Translations under genes and position numbers: made by a program
Shown here: piece by piece, positions 34,539 to 46,811 of the stretch
Position numbering within the stretch: the first letter of the stretch is position 1
Layout of the letters: every line of letters begins with the position of its first letter
Notes under the pieces: model-generated
The model's input: only the letters and a program-made list of their open reading frames with translations
Told to the model about the DNA's origin: nothing
The model's database searches: none
Assembly (NCBI GenBank): GCA_922989275.2
Contig: OV277863.1
Coordinates: 21,232,001 to 21,296,000, forward strand
Direction of reading: 5' to 3'
DNA: 64,000 nt
DNA from: Gari tellinella
Lineage: Eukaryota > Mollusca > Bivalvia > Cardiida > Psammobiidae

Positions 34539-37249
34539 CTACCCCACTATATATAGACTTGCTTTCCACTTGTGCCTATAGTAATATGATTAGGGTCAAA
34601 ACTGTTGGCAGTCCAGTTTAAGATAAATAGTCAAAAGTGTACACTGTCTACAATGCAGATACATGTAGTATAGTACTCTCTTAATGTGTAGTAGACTTTA
34701 GCTTAATGCATAAGATTTCTGGTTTACTTTAAGCCTGTATTACATGTAAGCAGTTCCCTGTGCAAAAGAATAAAACATAATCACCTTATGCATGGCCACT
34801 AAACATTTGTCTGACTGTTGTTAATTAACCTGTCGGTAATAAGGGAGATATGCATCAAAGAGGCAGTGCTTCATATTTTATTGATGTATGTACGGTTATC
34901 TTCCCCTATGATGCTCATATACAGAGTCTGTAATAATTCATATATACTGTAAAAAACCTCTATTACGACCACTTAAATAAGGTTAATGGATTGTATGGAA
35001 GACAGGTGATAGTTTCTCTTAAAGAGGTATTCTGTTTTACTTTCACCTTGCTTAAGATAAAACATATTTGTTTCCAGAAATACACATTGTTACAAGTACA
35101 TACATATGCATGCAGTATAGGGACACTTTTAAGATTGAAACGAAAGAGTAATCTTATTGAATTTCTCACCTTGTAGCCACCTGCTTTTATATTTAATATC
35201 AAATGACTAGCATAATTTTATGTTCATAAAAGAGCACGAGTTTGCTTCTCGTTTGTGTTATACCCATTAGTCCATAAAAACGCCTTTTTACGCCTTTAAT
35301 TTATTCCTCCTCTTAAGAAAAAATTGTCAATTTATTCAGTCATGGTTAAGTATTATAAGATTGTTTCCATATTCTAGCAGATTAAAGCTTAAAGTAGGCT
35401 GAAAGTAAAGCAGAATGTGCTTTCAGGCACATTCTGTTTTACTTTCAACCTACTTTAAGTGGTTACCCGTTTTCAAAACTAGAAACAGGCTATGGGGTAA
35501 TGGTTTAAAGGGGGGGGGCGGGGGGGGGGGTAACGTTGCCAATAATACACTGTCCTTACGATGTAAAACACACATTTATTGTTTTAACAATTCATTGATT
35601 TCACGTGAATGTGACACTGTTTTTTCTCTCGGAAACACCGTTTAACCATTAACAGGCTGTCCAATTGTCGTCTACAAATTGTGCTGTCTGCAACAATACT
35701 CAAACTTGATTTATCTGCAGTTTTCTTTCAGAAAAATATATTAAGTGTGTCAAACAAGTTGAATCAAGATGAGACAACGAGTTTCTAGGCGTCATATCTT
35801 AGTAAAAGGTAATCACAAATAAACTCGTAGCATGCAGACAGTTAAAAACAACAACTGTCAAGCGCCACTTCCTAGTGACAAAAACGGTTTGAAATGAACC
35901 CGACATCGTTAATTTATTGGACCCTAGAGACGAGTATATTCGTCCGAAACAAACAGTGTACCTTTAAAAGAGTTCATTTATATTATATTTACATTCACTC
36001 TGTAATGTCTTTATGTAATCCTATTAAAAATCTGCAGGTCATCCCTCGATGAACCTACACTTCGAATCTGGTTTTAGCCAGTTCGGATTTCGCCCGTGAT
36101 ATTCGTGGACTTCTTCAAATACACTACATCGGGCACTTAACACTAAGCTCCCATTGGTCGACGGTCATATGACACTAGCGGAGTGATACAGACCCATAGG
36201 TCGTTGCCATCGCGTTGCTATGTGTGTAAATGGGATAAGAAAACAACCGCGACCTGTATTTTTAGAATGTGCTTTGGCAATAGATATTCAAGTTGCACTG
36301 TTATTTGTTTGCCTTGTAAGTCTTTTCCATTCACAGAGAGAAAGTTTACTGGAAAAAATCCTGAATTTTTAATACAGTTACAGTACATGTAGTTGGGACT
36401 ACTTTCTCACCATATTTAGAAACTGGAATGGCTATTACATCGACATTACATCTACCAAACCTCGTTGACCGGTATATGATTAATTCTTATACAGAAAAAC
36501 AAAGCTGGCCAATAAACACATTAAATTGACAAGACAGAAAATATAAATATAAGGAATAAACAACATCTCTTTGCCGCTCATGACGGTATGACTACATTAG
36601 CTTCGGGGGGTAAATTTAACGAAAAGGCCCTTCGGGCGTTTACGTAATTTACCCCCTGCGAAGCTAATGTAGTCATACCGTCATGAACGTCAAAAATATG
36701 TTGTTTATTCCTATAATGCACAACCTGTAGACCTAGATCTATTGAATCCTGCACGTTGTGTGCATTGTTTGTCATGTGGCATACTATTGTACAAAGCAAC
36801 TCTTAATCGTAAGAAATGGGCTAGATAAAAATCGTTAACAGGAAGTATCCATTTGAAGTTTAAGGGGTGATTAATCCATTTAAAAACTGAATAAATGTGT
36901 TTTGTTCAATTTGTCGCCTGCTGAAGTTCGTATATAGAGTCAGTTTATATGAATTTTACCAGTGTACATACTTTTGCCAACAATACAGACCCAAATCATT
37001 TCCATCTTAAGACATGTGTGTGCCTCGCATCTGATCAGGCTCCGAACTATTTGCCACTCAGATTAAAACCAAGTGTTATACATTTCTAAATACTGACATT
37101 TTCTACATTTTATTGCCATGTGTTTGCGTTTCGTTTGCGTTTAAACGGGAAGGAATAACGCATTCGCCACTGTATGTGTATAGAATAAAACCGTTACATG
37201 ACATGTTGTACTCACATTGATTTCCTGCATACGATATTGTTGAAACACG

Positions 37250-37499
37250 TACAGTGGAGAATGTGTAATTCTTTCCCAATAAACGCGTTTACGCTAAAAC
37301 TATTATTTACGATACAAACAGTTTGGAGCCAGATCAGACGCCGGGTAACCCGGCGTCTGATCAAGCTCCAAACTGTTTGCCACCAAGATAATCATGAATT
37401 ATCAGAATTGTCTAAAAGTTGTTCTTTTCTTCGTTTGAGTGCTTTGCGTTTGCGTACGTTTGCGTTTAAACGGGAAAGAATAACAGATTCTCCACTGTA
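37250..37499 (+). mobile_element. Family A MITE, right boundary of the 2.96-kb duplication
   Basis: Shares the left-half variants of the middle copy but has TTCTTCGTTTGAGTG in its right half and a unique right flank. A second, partial copy of its right end (AGATTCTCCACTGTA) follows at 37527-37541, after a TGACGTCA..TGATGTCA palindrome. Confidence 0.93.
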
Positions 37500-38007
37500 T
37501 GACGTCACTAATGATGTCAGAATAACAGATTCTCCACTGTACTGGTTTTTGACCAGATAACCATTAATCTTGCAGCATTGTTAGACGTATTCCCATTCAT
37601 TGCTTTAGCAAACAATTTGGAACAAGATCAGAGTTAGAGACATCTGATAAAGATCAAAACTATTTAACGCTCACGTGTTTATACATTTGTAAATGTCTTT
37701 AGTAAAGTTCACCCTAGAGACTTCAAATGGACAACTCCTGTCTCCAAAAAATGACAAACAGTGCAAACATTGATCAGATTCCTTTACACTGTGTGCATAG
37801 GACAAGTGTATTCTTTACAGGTAAACTGTTTGTTAATGATGAGTCGTCATCTGACCTAGATAATGACTTTTAGCATATTATGGAGAAGACGTTATTCTTT
37901 CCCGATTAAACGCACACGAAATACAATGAAACGTGGAAAATGACAACTTGCTACATTTAACAACTCTTGTCTGAGTTGCAAACGGTTTGCTCAAATACAA
38001 AGAGAAA

Positions 38008-38256
38008 ACAGTAGAGAAAACGTTATTCTTTCCCAATAAACGCGTTAACGCTAAAACTATTATTTGCAGTGCAAACAGTTTGGAGCCAGATCAGACGCCG
38101 GGTAACCCGGCGTCTGATCAGGCTCCAAACTGTTTGCCACCAAGATACACATGAAATATCAGAATTGTCCAAAAGTTGTACTTTTCTACGTTTGAGTGCT
38201 TTGCGTTTGCGTACGTTTGCGTTTAAACGGGAAAGAATAACAGATTCTCCACTGTA
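38008..38256 (+). mobile_element. Family A MITE, preceded by a half copy
   Basis: ACAGTAGAGAAAACGTTATTC left end, AGATTCTCCACTGTA right end, hairpin at 38091-38125. Another A-like half is at 37876-38000 (GGAGAAGACGTTATTCTTTC). 38257-38470 holds a decayed B1 (AGTTAACTCTTTGC.. GGTGAAGGGTTG). Confidence 0.9.
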
Positions 38257-38855
38257 TATCTGCTATATCAGTTTGCAAAATTCGATCAGTTAACTCTTTG
38301 CTTGACGTGATTCCCGTTCGACTGTTGTTGGCGAACAGTTTGGATCCTGCTCAGACTGTTAGATACTCGTTTTTAAGTTTATTAAATGAAACAATATGCG
38401 AAATTCATAATCTGACAACGTTTGCAGACGACAATTCCAAAGAAACGGTAATACGACAGGTGAAGGGTTGAAGTGGTATGAAAAATGTAGTACTACTTAG
38501 AAAATCGATTGATAATAGGTTTGTCGATATTGTTGCTAGTGATGGCTTGTTTATAGTTTATTGGTTTAGTTTCCGATTGGAAAGACCTTTCTGAGAATCC
38601 CTTGTGGTTTACACTTCCCGGTCATTTCAAACTGTAATTTTCAGACACTATGACTTCACAAAACAATGTCTTTCTGTATATCTCTTGTGGTTTACATTCC
38701 TGGTCATAGTGGAGTCGAATACATTTAATACAATAAAATACAGACAGGATGACCTCCCAACAAGGCTTGTTTTCAATTGTGTTATACCTTCTTCCCTCAG
38801 AGAGACGCATAGTTACGTCCGAACAAAATTCTAATTCTCAAATCCCAATTTGAAG

Positions 38856-39214
38856 TACAGCGCTCCCTCTCTACAACGACACCTAACGGGAGACACAGAT
38901 TGTGTTCGTTGTTCGGAGGGAGTCGTTTAAGGGAGGGAAATTTGTAAAAAGCTTAAATCAAGATCAGACGCCGCGTCGCGCGGCGTCTGATCTGGATTCA
39001 AGCTGTTTGTCACTCGTCATTTATTTATTTTCTGCCAAAATGTCCATTATGTCACTTTGAGAAAAATAGCAGACGACAAGTTTTAAGCAGACGACATTGC
39101 AGTCGTAAATACGTGTAGGTTGGACATTATTATTCTGTTTAGAAAACTTCGACAAGGTTCGTTGTAAGGAGGGAGTCGTTGTTGGGATGGCCGTTGTAGA
39201 GAGGGAACACTGTA
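38856..39214. mobile_element. Family D MITE with TA flanks, containing a core hairpin
   Basis: Ends CAGCGCTCCCTCTCTACAAC and GTTGTAGAGAGGGAACACTG, with inner GGAGGGAGTCGTT motifs. The centre has hairpin GATCAGACGCCGCG/TCGCGCGGCGTCTGATC and AGCAGACGACAAG. Confidence 0.9.
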
Positions 39215-39487
39215 TTTTGAATAGTCCTATCATGTCCTGGTAAAGGGTCATAGGAAACGTTTCCTACATCCTGACAAGATTTATTTAACCCATGTACGCC
39301 CAGTGGATTAGTCCATGTTTATATATTGGATTAGTCCATTTTTTATCAAAGGGATGCCTGGTCAAATTTTTCATTTTCATTTTGTTTTATATTGAAAGTC
39401 CTATCAGCAAACAGTGAAGACTCTGATAAGTTGCCGCATAATGCGGCGTCTGATCAGAGTCTACACTGTTTACCTATGTCCCATATA

Positions 39488-42400
39488 TAGCCCGGAGCAT
39501 AAGTCGAAAAATACTTCACTTAATGATGCAAGCAAACCACTTTGCAGGTTTACAAACATGACCATTGTCTACCGAAAAAAGCCGTTAGCCACTTAAATAT
39601 CCCTGGCAGATTCAAGATGGCGGCCATTTTGAAAATGGCCGCCATTTCCATGTTGTATAAGTTTTGTCGTAATGGTTATTTCCATGGCAGTTCAAAAACT
39701 CACATAAAAATAACAAGTATGAGATGTAAAATGTAAATCATCAATTGTGGATTACGAAATACTGCTAATTATTCAAAATGGTCGCCAAAAGTTCAAAATG
39801 GCGGCCATTTTTACAATTTTCAATTGTACTTTAACTACATGTAAATTTGAAGGATTATTAAACAATTTTCCAATGGACCTTGTGTAAACTTTTCTTTTCT
39901 TATGCTACTATTTAAAGTTATCAAAGTCTATTCATTTGTTTTATGCATTATTTCCAATACGATTTCCACGTCCAAACTACCTAATAGCACGAATATACTA
40001 ACGAAATTCCTTCGCATGATTTTCATTTTTATCTAAATTAGTCTTGTCGGACTATTGGGAAATGGCAGTTTTTTAGGAAAGTTGACAGACCACCGTTTTG
40101 CCATAATTAAGGTGTGCTGAGTCTATTTCTGTTGTTTGGTGCCTTCTCCCATGAAGTTGAAAGCCAAAATGTGGTAAACAAAAACAACAAAATGGCCTCC
40201 AAAACACTTATTTTCGTTAGTATATCAGATCTTTCGGGGATCAAACACACTTATTACATCTGCTAAACCACATGACTGATTACAACGAAACTTAACATGA
40301 ATATTCTTTGGACCAATCTCTTTCAACATATTGATTCCTTAAAGAACACTGATTGCCATGGCGACAACAGTAAAAAACTGCACAATTTAAAAAAAACACA
40401 CACACAATGCCCATAACATAGATATTTGAATTATAGTAATACCTGTTTATTTAATATTCCTTTATCTTAATTGCTGTGGTGTAGAATACACTGAAAACCA
40501 TATTGCAATATATTGCAATACGGAGAAACTGTATTGCAATATAAGTAGATTGACCCTGCGCGGGGAATAATTGCGCGGGGATTAATAGCCTTACTTAGAC
40601 GTATTGTAGGAGAAATATTTTTTAAAAAGTCACAAAGCCCAAATTTAGATATTTGATGTGAAGTATAATATTGTAGACCTCAACCCAGTTGTTAAAAGCA
40701 TTATAGCCCGGAAATAATAAATCACCCGCCCATGGGTCACTAGCTTTAGAAAAAAGAAGAGTCCTTAGCATAATGTGATACATTCTATAAGTATATTTTG
40801 TCCAGAATGAAGTATAATACCTCTATCAGGTTTGTTAAAATCAAAACCCTAGTATTAGAATTGTCCCCGTCCAGAGGCTCTTTTGTAAAATTCCATGACA
40901 CTGGTGAGCGATATAGGGGGTTTACGGTCCTCTTGATTTAGCAGTTTGATCGTACAAACCATACTCAAAAAGGAAAACTATATGTGAATGAAATTCACCA
41001 GCTATCAACAGAAGTGTTTGATGAATGTTTAAAATGGAAACGTTGTAGCGATGATACCTAAGCATTGATTCAACCAGGTTGATTCAGTCAAGAGCCAAGA
41101 ATTGCTAAATAAACAGAAGAATATGGAGGTGGAATTATTGGTAACACTAAGACCACAACATCCTTAATGAGATGATTCTTAATCTTAGCTATGTACAGAA
41201 TACGATCGTCAAACACATCTATGGTAGCGCGAGTCACAATGAGCAAGCAAAGAGTGTGCTTACATCACTGCTTTAGAAAGTGACAAGGTTGACATCAACC
41301 ATCAATGAGATCGGCAATCCTTTCCAAGACGACTTAGATCTCAGTGTTATGATTTTAACAAAGTTAATAGAGGTATTCTAGGCGAAACCTCTACAATAAA
41401 AATTGAAGCCATTGGCTATAAGGTTTAGATAATATTGTTTTTAAACGTTTCCTTTTTAAATCTATGTGATATATAATGTGAAGTGAGTGACCTATTGGTG
41501 GGTTCATTTAATACCCCCCGACTACAATGCTTTTAACGAACTGTGTAGAGGTCTACTTTGCGTTGCTTCACATCAAATATTTGAGCTTTGGATTTTGCGA
41601 TTTTTGTGAAGCATGTTTTCCTATATGCGATAAGTCTATGTAAAGCTGTCGATCCCAAAGCAGTGCCAATTTACTTACGAGGGTCATTCGAAAATTATTT
41701 TACTTGGGCTTTGTCTTAGAACAGACATGTATAATTATCATGTGTGGTATATCGTTGAAAAGAGCATTGTCTTGCGGATACAGCGATGCGCTATTCATCG
41801 ACAACAACTCTTCTCTTCGTTGTGGGAAAAAGGCATCAATGTTTGACAGTCATAGGCACACGAAGTATTTGCTACAGAATTTAATCATAATTTTATATCA
41901 TGTGATTTAGAAAAAGTGACATACCGGTACCGCTTTGAAATTTCGCACTAGCTGATTCGAGTTTTACTTATGTTTTAGGCCAACAACACTTAAAGTTGAA
42001 TAGTGTGAATAAAATTGAGATGTGTTTCACCTACGTTTAGTGTAAGATTAAAGCAGACATTAAAAAGTATAATAGTTATAATACCGTAATATAACTTGCT
42101 TTATTAATTTAAAATTCAAAACCAACTAAAATATTTTACATTTCGTTATAACTAAGTTCTTAATTTAACAACTATATACTGTATATATGAATATAGTATT
42201 CATCGACAAACCACGCTAAATTTAATAACTCTCTGTTACGAAACTTTCGCATACTATCAGACCAACATTAATATTGACACATTAAAATATAAAACTATAT
42301 TTGTCCCTTCAATGCATCACAATAGTAATTACAAATTATATGGAATGTTTGTAGTAATAAATTTTTCATATCAGCAAGAAATTGACCTTTAAAATGATGT

Positions 42401-43575
42401 ATTATAGACAAAATTCGTAAATGTAGATTTCAAGAAAATTCCAAAGTAACACAAAGTTTGAAGGACCCTCGTTTATTGCTATACATTGCAATACAGTTTC
42501 TCCATATTGCAATATATTGCAATATGGCTTTCAGCGTATTGTTACCCCATTACAATTTAGATGCAGGAATGTGATATGAATATACTTGAGATCTGCTAGG
42601 TAATACAATATTTCAAATATCTAACCTTAGTGTCTTGTGTTTTTACAAGAATATATTTCAAAGATTTCCCCAAGTCTTTCACCTTGGTTGCCATGGCAAT
42701 CAGAGGTTTTTTTTTATCGAATCGATTATTTGAAAGAAATTACCCAGAAGAATATTCCTATAAAGTATGGTTGTAATCAGCAATGTGGTTTACGAAAAGT
42801 GATAACTATGTGTAGTTGATCCCCGAACGATCAGAAATAATAACAAAAATAAGTGTTATGGCGGCCATTTTGGTTTTTACCATTTTTGGGCGCCTCGTGG
42901 TCCAAGAGAGTTAAAAACAATAGAAATGGCTTAAGCACACATACATTATGGCAAAAGGAGGTATGTAAACTTTTCCCCAAAATTCTTATAGGATTGTTAA
43001 TTTCCCAAAAGCCGACAAGTCTATTCTAGATTTAAAGGCAATGATACAAAATGAAGAATCTTCAGTGTTATTAGGTATTTTGAACGTTGAAATTATATCG
43101 GAAATAATGCATAAAACAAATGTATAGACTTTAACATCTTTACATAGTATTAGAACAGAAAAGTAAACACACAATCCGTGGAAATGAAGTTTGATCATCC
43201 TTCAGAAATACATGTGCTCTTATTACAATGAAAAAACAGTGAATTTGGCCGCCATTTTAAATTCTTGGCGGCCATCTTGAATAATTAGCAATATTCCGCA
43301 ATCAACAATTGATGATTCATATTTGACATCACATTAGTGTTAGTTTTGCGTGACTTTTATGATTTACAATAAACTTGCAATAACGACATAACTTATACAA
43401 AATGGAAATGGCAGCCATTTTGAAAATGGCCGCCATTTTGAATCTGCCAGGGAAATTGAAGTGGCTAACGGTTTTTTTTGGATTAGATATGTCTAAACCC
43501 TAATTGTGGAAAGTCCCTTGCCTATATCATAATTTGAAGTATTTTGGCAAAATATGGACCTTATGCCCCGGGCTA
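39488..43575. mobile_element. 4.1-kb element with about 1.06-kb inverted terminal repeats
   Basis: Starts TAGCCCGGAGCATAAG and ends CTTATGCCCCGGGCTA. The left arm (to about 40545) and right arm (from about 42482) align over their whole length with moderate divergence and indels. Shared landmarks include CCGTTAGCCACTT, CCCTGGCAGATTC, AAATGGCGGCCATTTT and CATATTGCAATATATTGCAA. The interior of about 1.9 kb holds a decayed coding relic (41235-41390). Unknown superfamily. Confidence 0.85.
41235..41390 (+). pseudogene. Relic of a transposon-associated protein inside the long-inverted-repeat element
   Basis: In one frame it reads SHNEQAKSVLTSLL, then after a stop KVTRLTSTINEIGNPFQDDL followed by DLSVMILTK. 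I recall a similar ...SV.TS....V....E.GNPF.E...DL..LDT pattern from many uncharacterised, repeat-associated proteins of invertebrates and fish. Stops and missing residues show it is dead. The identification is from memory of a pattern, so low confidence. Confidence 0.35.
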
Positions 43576-43779
43576 ATATGGGATCGTGGGCACAAATGGG
43601 TTAAGCTTGCTTCACGCCATAAATACGCCTATAAATTATGCCTTCATTAAAAAAATTCTACTGATATAGTCATGAATATGCACCATCAGAAATACTTTCT
43701 ATAAACATGAATATTGAATAGTCGCAATAGCAGTATTCCAGTGTTTTCGGCGCCAAATTAATCGTGAGTTTTTACCCCA

Positions 43780-43960
43780 TCACCGCTATATTGTCGTCTG
43801 TTTCAGTATTGTTATCTGCACGCTCGTTTCAAAGTTAGATTTAAGGCAATATTAAGTAACAAATATCGATACGAGTGTCAAACAGTTTGAATCCGGATCA
43901 GACGCCGCCTTTGAAAAGTCGACTACAGGCCATTTAGGCGAGAAAATGGTTAAAACGTTA
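43780..43960. mobile_element. Degenerate B1 MITE
   Basis: TTTTACCCCATCACCGC and GCGAGAAAATGGTTAA, half hairpin GGATCAGACGCCGC, and TATTGTCGTCTGTTTCAG. 43961-44488 has a hairpin at 44140-44172 (GTCTCTTCGAGAC centre) and a C13 run near 44228, but no gene. Confidence 0.6.
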
Positions 43961-44489
43961 TACTTGGGCAACATATTTTAGGCTATCCCAAATATTGTTT
44001 GTCTAAGAGACATTATACTAAACATGGAAGAATATTTTAAAATAATGTTCAAATCTGACACGGGGCTAAGAGGGAGTAAACTGCACAAATCCAACATTTT
44101 CTCACTTATTTATCATCAAATCCTATGTTGTTACTACTCATTAGAATCGTCTCTTCGAGACGATTCTAATGAGTAGTGACACCATAGGGTTTAAAGCAGA
44201 AATAAAGATTTTAGTTTTTGAAATACACCCCCCCCCCCCTTATCTGGAGCCCTGCTGACATTAGTATATTGTACATGTATGTTGTTTTGGTGCGATTGCT
44301 GTTATCCTTAATATTATACAGCTGTGTGTTTGTCAACGAGTCCTATTTTTTCACAACAAACGCAATTTCCTCAAAGAACTGATGTACATTACTACATGAA
44401 GCAATATTAATCTAAACCAGATGCTGAATGATCCCAAACTAATTTGACACTTAGATTTTAAAATATACAGCTTCACTTGAAGCTCATTA

Positions 44490-45559
44490 TAACGAAATTC
44501 TCGGGACAATCTGATTTCGTTTATTAGACCAGGTATATTTATCTATATGTTTAATAGGGATGGGAATACATTTTATTTCATTTAATTTAATATTTCGTTG
44601 TCTCCAATTTCGTTATAAATGAGCGTCAAGATAAAATGTTTTCTTTTTTTAAACTTGATGACGTTTAATTTGCATTTGAACGCAAATGAATACCATTTTT
44701 GCGAATGTATACATCAGTTCTGATTCAAAACTTTTTGGCTGAGGTTTCAGTAACTGTTTAAACAAATGGTCAGGTCCCATTTTGGGACTTTAAACAGTAG
44801 ATATTCGAATGTGTTGTAAATATGAGAAGAAGACGATGCTAAATAAAATTTAACATGTGTCAGCTGTACCGGTAAAAAACGACAACAGAAAAACAAAGAT
44901 ACAGTGGAGAATCTGTTATTCTTTCCCAATAAACGCGTTTACGCTAAAACTATTATTTGCAGTGCAAACAGTTTGGAGCCAGATCAGACGCCGGGTAACC
45001 CGGCGTCTGATCAGGCTCCAAACTGTTTGCCACCAAGATAAACATGAATTATCAGAATTGTCAAAAAGTTATACTTTTCTACGTTTTAGTGTTTTGCGTT
45101 TGCGTACGTTTGCGTTTAAACGGGAAAGAATAACGTTTTCTCCACTGTATAACGAAATCCTCGGGACAATCTGATTTCGTTTATTAGATCAGGTATATTT
45201 ATCTATATGTTTAATAGGGATGGGAATACATTTTATTTCATTTAATCCAATATTTCGTTGTATCCAATTTCGTTATAAATGAGCGTCAATATAAAATGTT
45301 TTCTTTTCAAACTTGATGACGTTTAATTTGCATTTGAACGCAAATTAATACCATTTTTGCGAATGTATACATCAGTTCTGATTCAAAACATTTTGGCTGA
45401 GGTTTCAGTAACTGTTTAAACAAATGGTCAGGTCTGATTTGGGGATTTTAAACAGTAGATATTCGAATGTGTTGTAAATATGAGAAGAAGACGATGCCAA
45501 ATAAAATTTAACATGTGTCAGCTGTACCGGTAAAAAACGACAACAGAAAAACAAAGATA
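44490..45559. repeat. About 410-bp direct duplication with a family A MITE between the copies
   Basis: Copies at 44490-44901 and 45150-45559 share TAACGAAAT.CTCGGGACAA through TACCGGTAAAAAACGACAAC to AAAGATA with about 95% identity by eye. The MITE (44900-45149) sits exactly at the junction. The unit itself looks like an element with CATTATAACGAAATT / AATTTCGTTATAAATG ends. Confidence 0.92.
44900..45149 (+). mobile_element. Family A MITE at the duplication junction
   Basis: Ends CAGTGGAGAATCTGTTATTC and GTTTTCTCCACTG, TA flanks, intact hairpin at 44978-45013. Confidence 0.94.
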
Positions 45560-45616
45560 TAAGGCTTACAATACTTCCTATATTTAACCTTTACAACATA
45601 GTATTACTTTCAACAC

Positions 45617-45870
45617 GCTTTAACTCTTTCCTCCCTGAAACTTTAAAAGGAAAATTCCAGTTTCCATTTTAGTCTAGTCCATTTCTGACTTTTAAGGGTT
45701 GTTTTTGTCAATGTTTGGCATTATGACAAACAGTGAAGACCCTGATCAGAGGGCTCCTTTCGGAGCCCTCTGATCAGGGTCTTCACTGTTTGCACAGGAC
45801 AAGTGTACTATTCACACGTACACTGTTTAAAAAGGACGCCTATAAGCGGGACTAGGATTCAAAGGGTTAA
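45617..45870. mobile_element. Family B2 MITE
   Basis: TTTAACTCTTTCCTCCCTGA at the left and ATTCAAAGGGTTAA at the right, perfect hairpin AAGACCCTGATCAGAGGGCT around CCTTTCGG. The A copy at 45873 abuts it. Confidence 0.92.
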
Positions 45871-45872
45871 GC

Positions 45873-46122
45873 CACAGTGGAGAATATGTTATTCTTTCCC
45901 GTTTAAACGCAAACGAAACGCAAACGCATTGCAGTAAAATCTAGAAAATGACAACATCTGTTATATTCTGACTATTTATTTTAATCTGAGTGACAAACAG
46001 TTTTGAGCCTGATCAGACGCCGGGTTATCCGGCGTCTGATCAGGCTCAAAACTGTTTGCAATGATAATAATAGATTTAGCGTAAACGCGTTTATTGGAAA
46101 GAATAACGCCTTCTCCACTGTA
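45873..46122 (-). mobile_element. Family A MITE
   Basis: Ends CAGTGGAGAATATGTTATTC and CCTTCTCCACTGTA, hairpin GATCAGACGCCGGGTTATCC. 46123-46366 has nothing recognisable. Confidence 0.92.
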
Positions 46123-46366
46123 CCAACTAGAAAAATACTGGGAATTCATTCTGTGATTATAGGACTTCCGAGGTGGGGAACTACTTTCCTTGGCGTAGAA
46201 ATTATTATTAGTGGCGTTAAAATGCGTTTTGTTTGTGAAATGGGTTAAGCGAAGTATCTGTTTGACAATGTGATATTTAAAGGCGGGAACTTTTTAATGA
46301 GAAACAAAACGCTTAGATTGTTTCTTAACCTCGTTAAGCTTTCACCTGATTAAAGCACACTAATTA

Positions 46367-46613
46367 ACCCTTTCCTCCCTGAAACCTCAAATGGACAATT
46401 CTAGTTTTTAATTTAGACTCGTCCATTTTGGTATTTTTAGTGTTGATTTTTAAAATAAATGTCAAAATGACAAACAGTGTAGACCCTGGTCAGAGGGCTC
46501 CTTAAGGAGCCCTATGATCAGGGACTACACTGTTTGTATAGGACAAATGCACTCCTCACTTGTACACTGTTTACAAATAACGCATCTATGCGTGACTAGG
46601 GTTCAAAGAGTAA
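46367..46613. mobile_element. Family B2 MITE
   Basis: TTAACCCTTTCCTCCCTGAA and AGGGTTCAAAGAGTAAA, hairpin TGGTCAGAGGGCTCC/TTAA/GGAGCCCTATGATCA. Confidence 0.88.
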
Positions 46614-46811
46614 AGATTATTTCCTGCCTTTATATATCGTGCAAATAATATGTTTATGATTCAGTAGATAAAGAAGCCAGAATATAAAGAAGTATTTTTG
46701 GCTTGGAACCAATGGCATGCCGAACTGTTTACCTTGTACATGTATATGCTATATAGTATATATTCTTAAACAATAGCATTTGACATTCTAGCAGTTACTC
46801 ATAAACTGGTT

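Larger units (their letters stand above)
31587..37250. repeat. 2.96-kb tandem duplication bounded by family A MITEs (MITE-U-MITE-U-MITE)
   Basis: Unit U occurs at 31587-34288 and 34539-37249 with near-identical sequence. Matching landmarks are displaced by 2952-2961 bp. The 9-bp difference comes from a longer G-run in copy 2 (35508-35532 against 32558-32568). Family A MITEs sit at the left end (31337-31586), the middle (34289-34538) and the right end (37250-37499). Sequence outside the outer MITEs is unique. No gene is recognisable in U. It holds a partial C MITE, a B3 MITE, a 107-bp hairpin and a truncated A copy. Confidence 0.95.
39285..43604. mobile_element. Family B4 MITE split by a 4.1-kb long-inverted-repeat element
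   Basis: TTAACCCATGTACGCCCAGT at the left and GGGCACAAATGGGTTAA at the right. Compared with the intact copy at 22354-22582, the sequence is continuous up to CCCATATA at about 39487 and resumes with ATATGGGATCG at 43576. Confidence 0.88.

Noticed and set aside
34237..37560. 114- and 120-codon plus-strand frames with SQIRRRVTRRLIKLQTVC
   Set aside because: Translations through family A MITEs; the same peptide occurs at every copy of the element on either strand.
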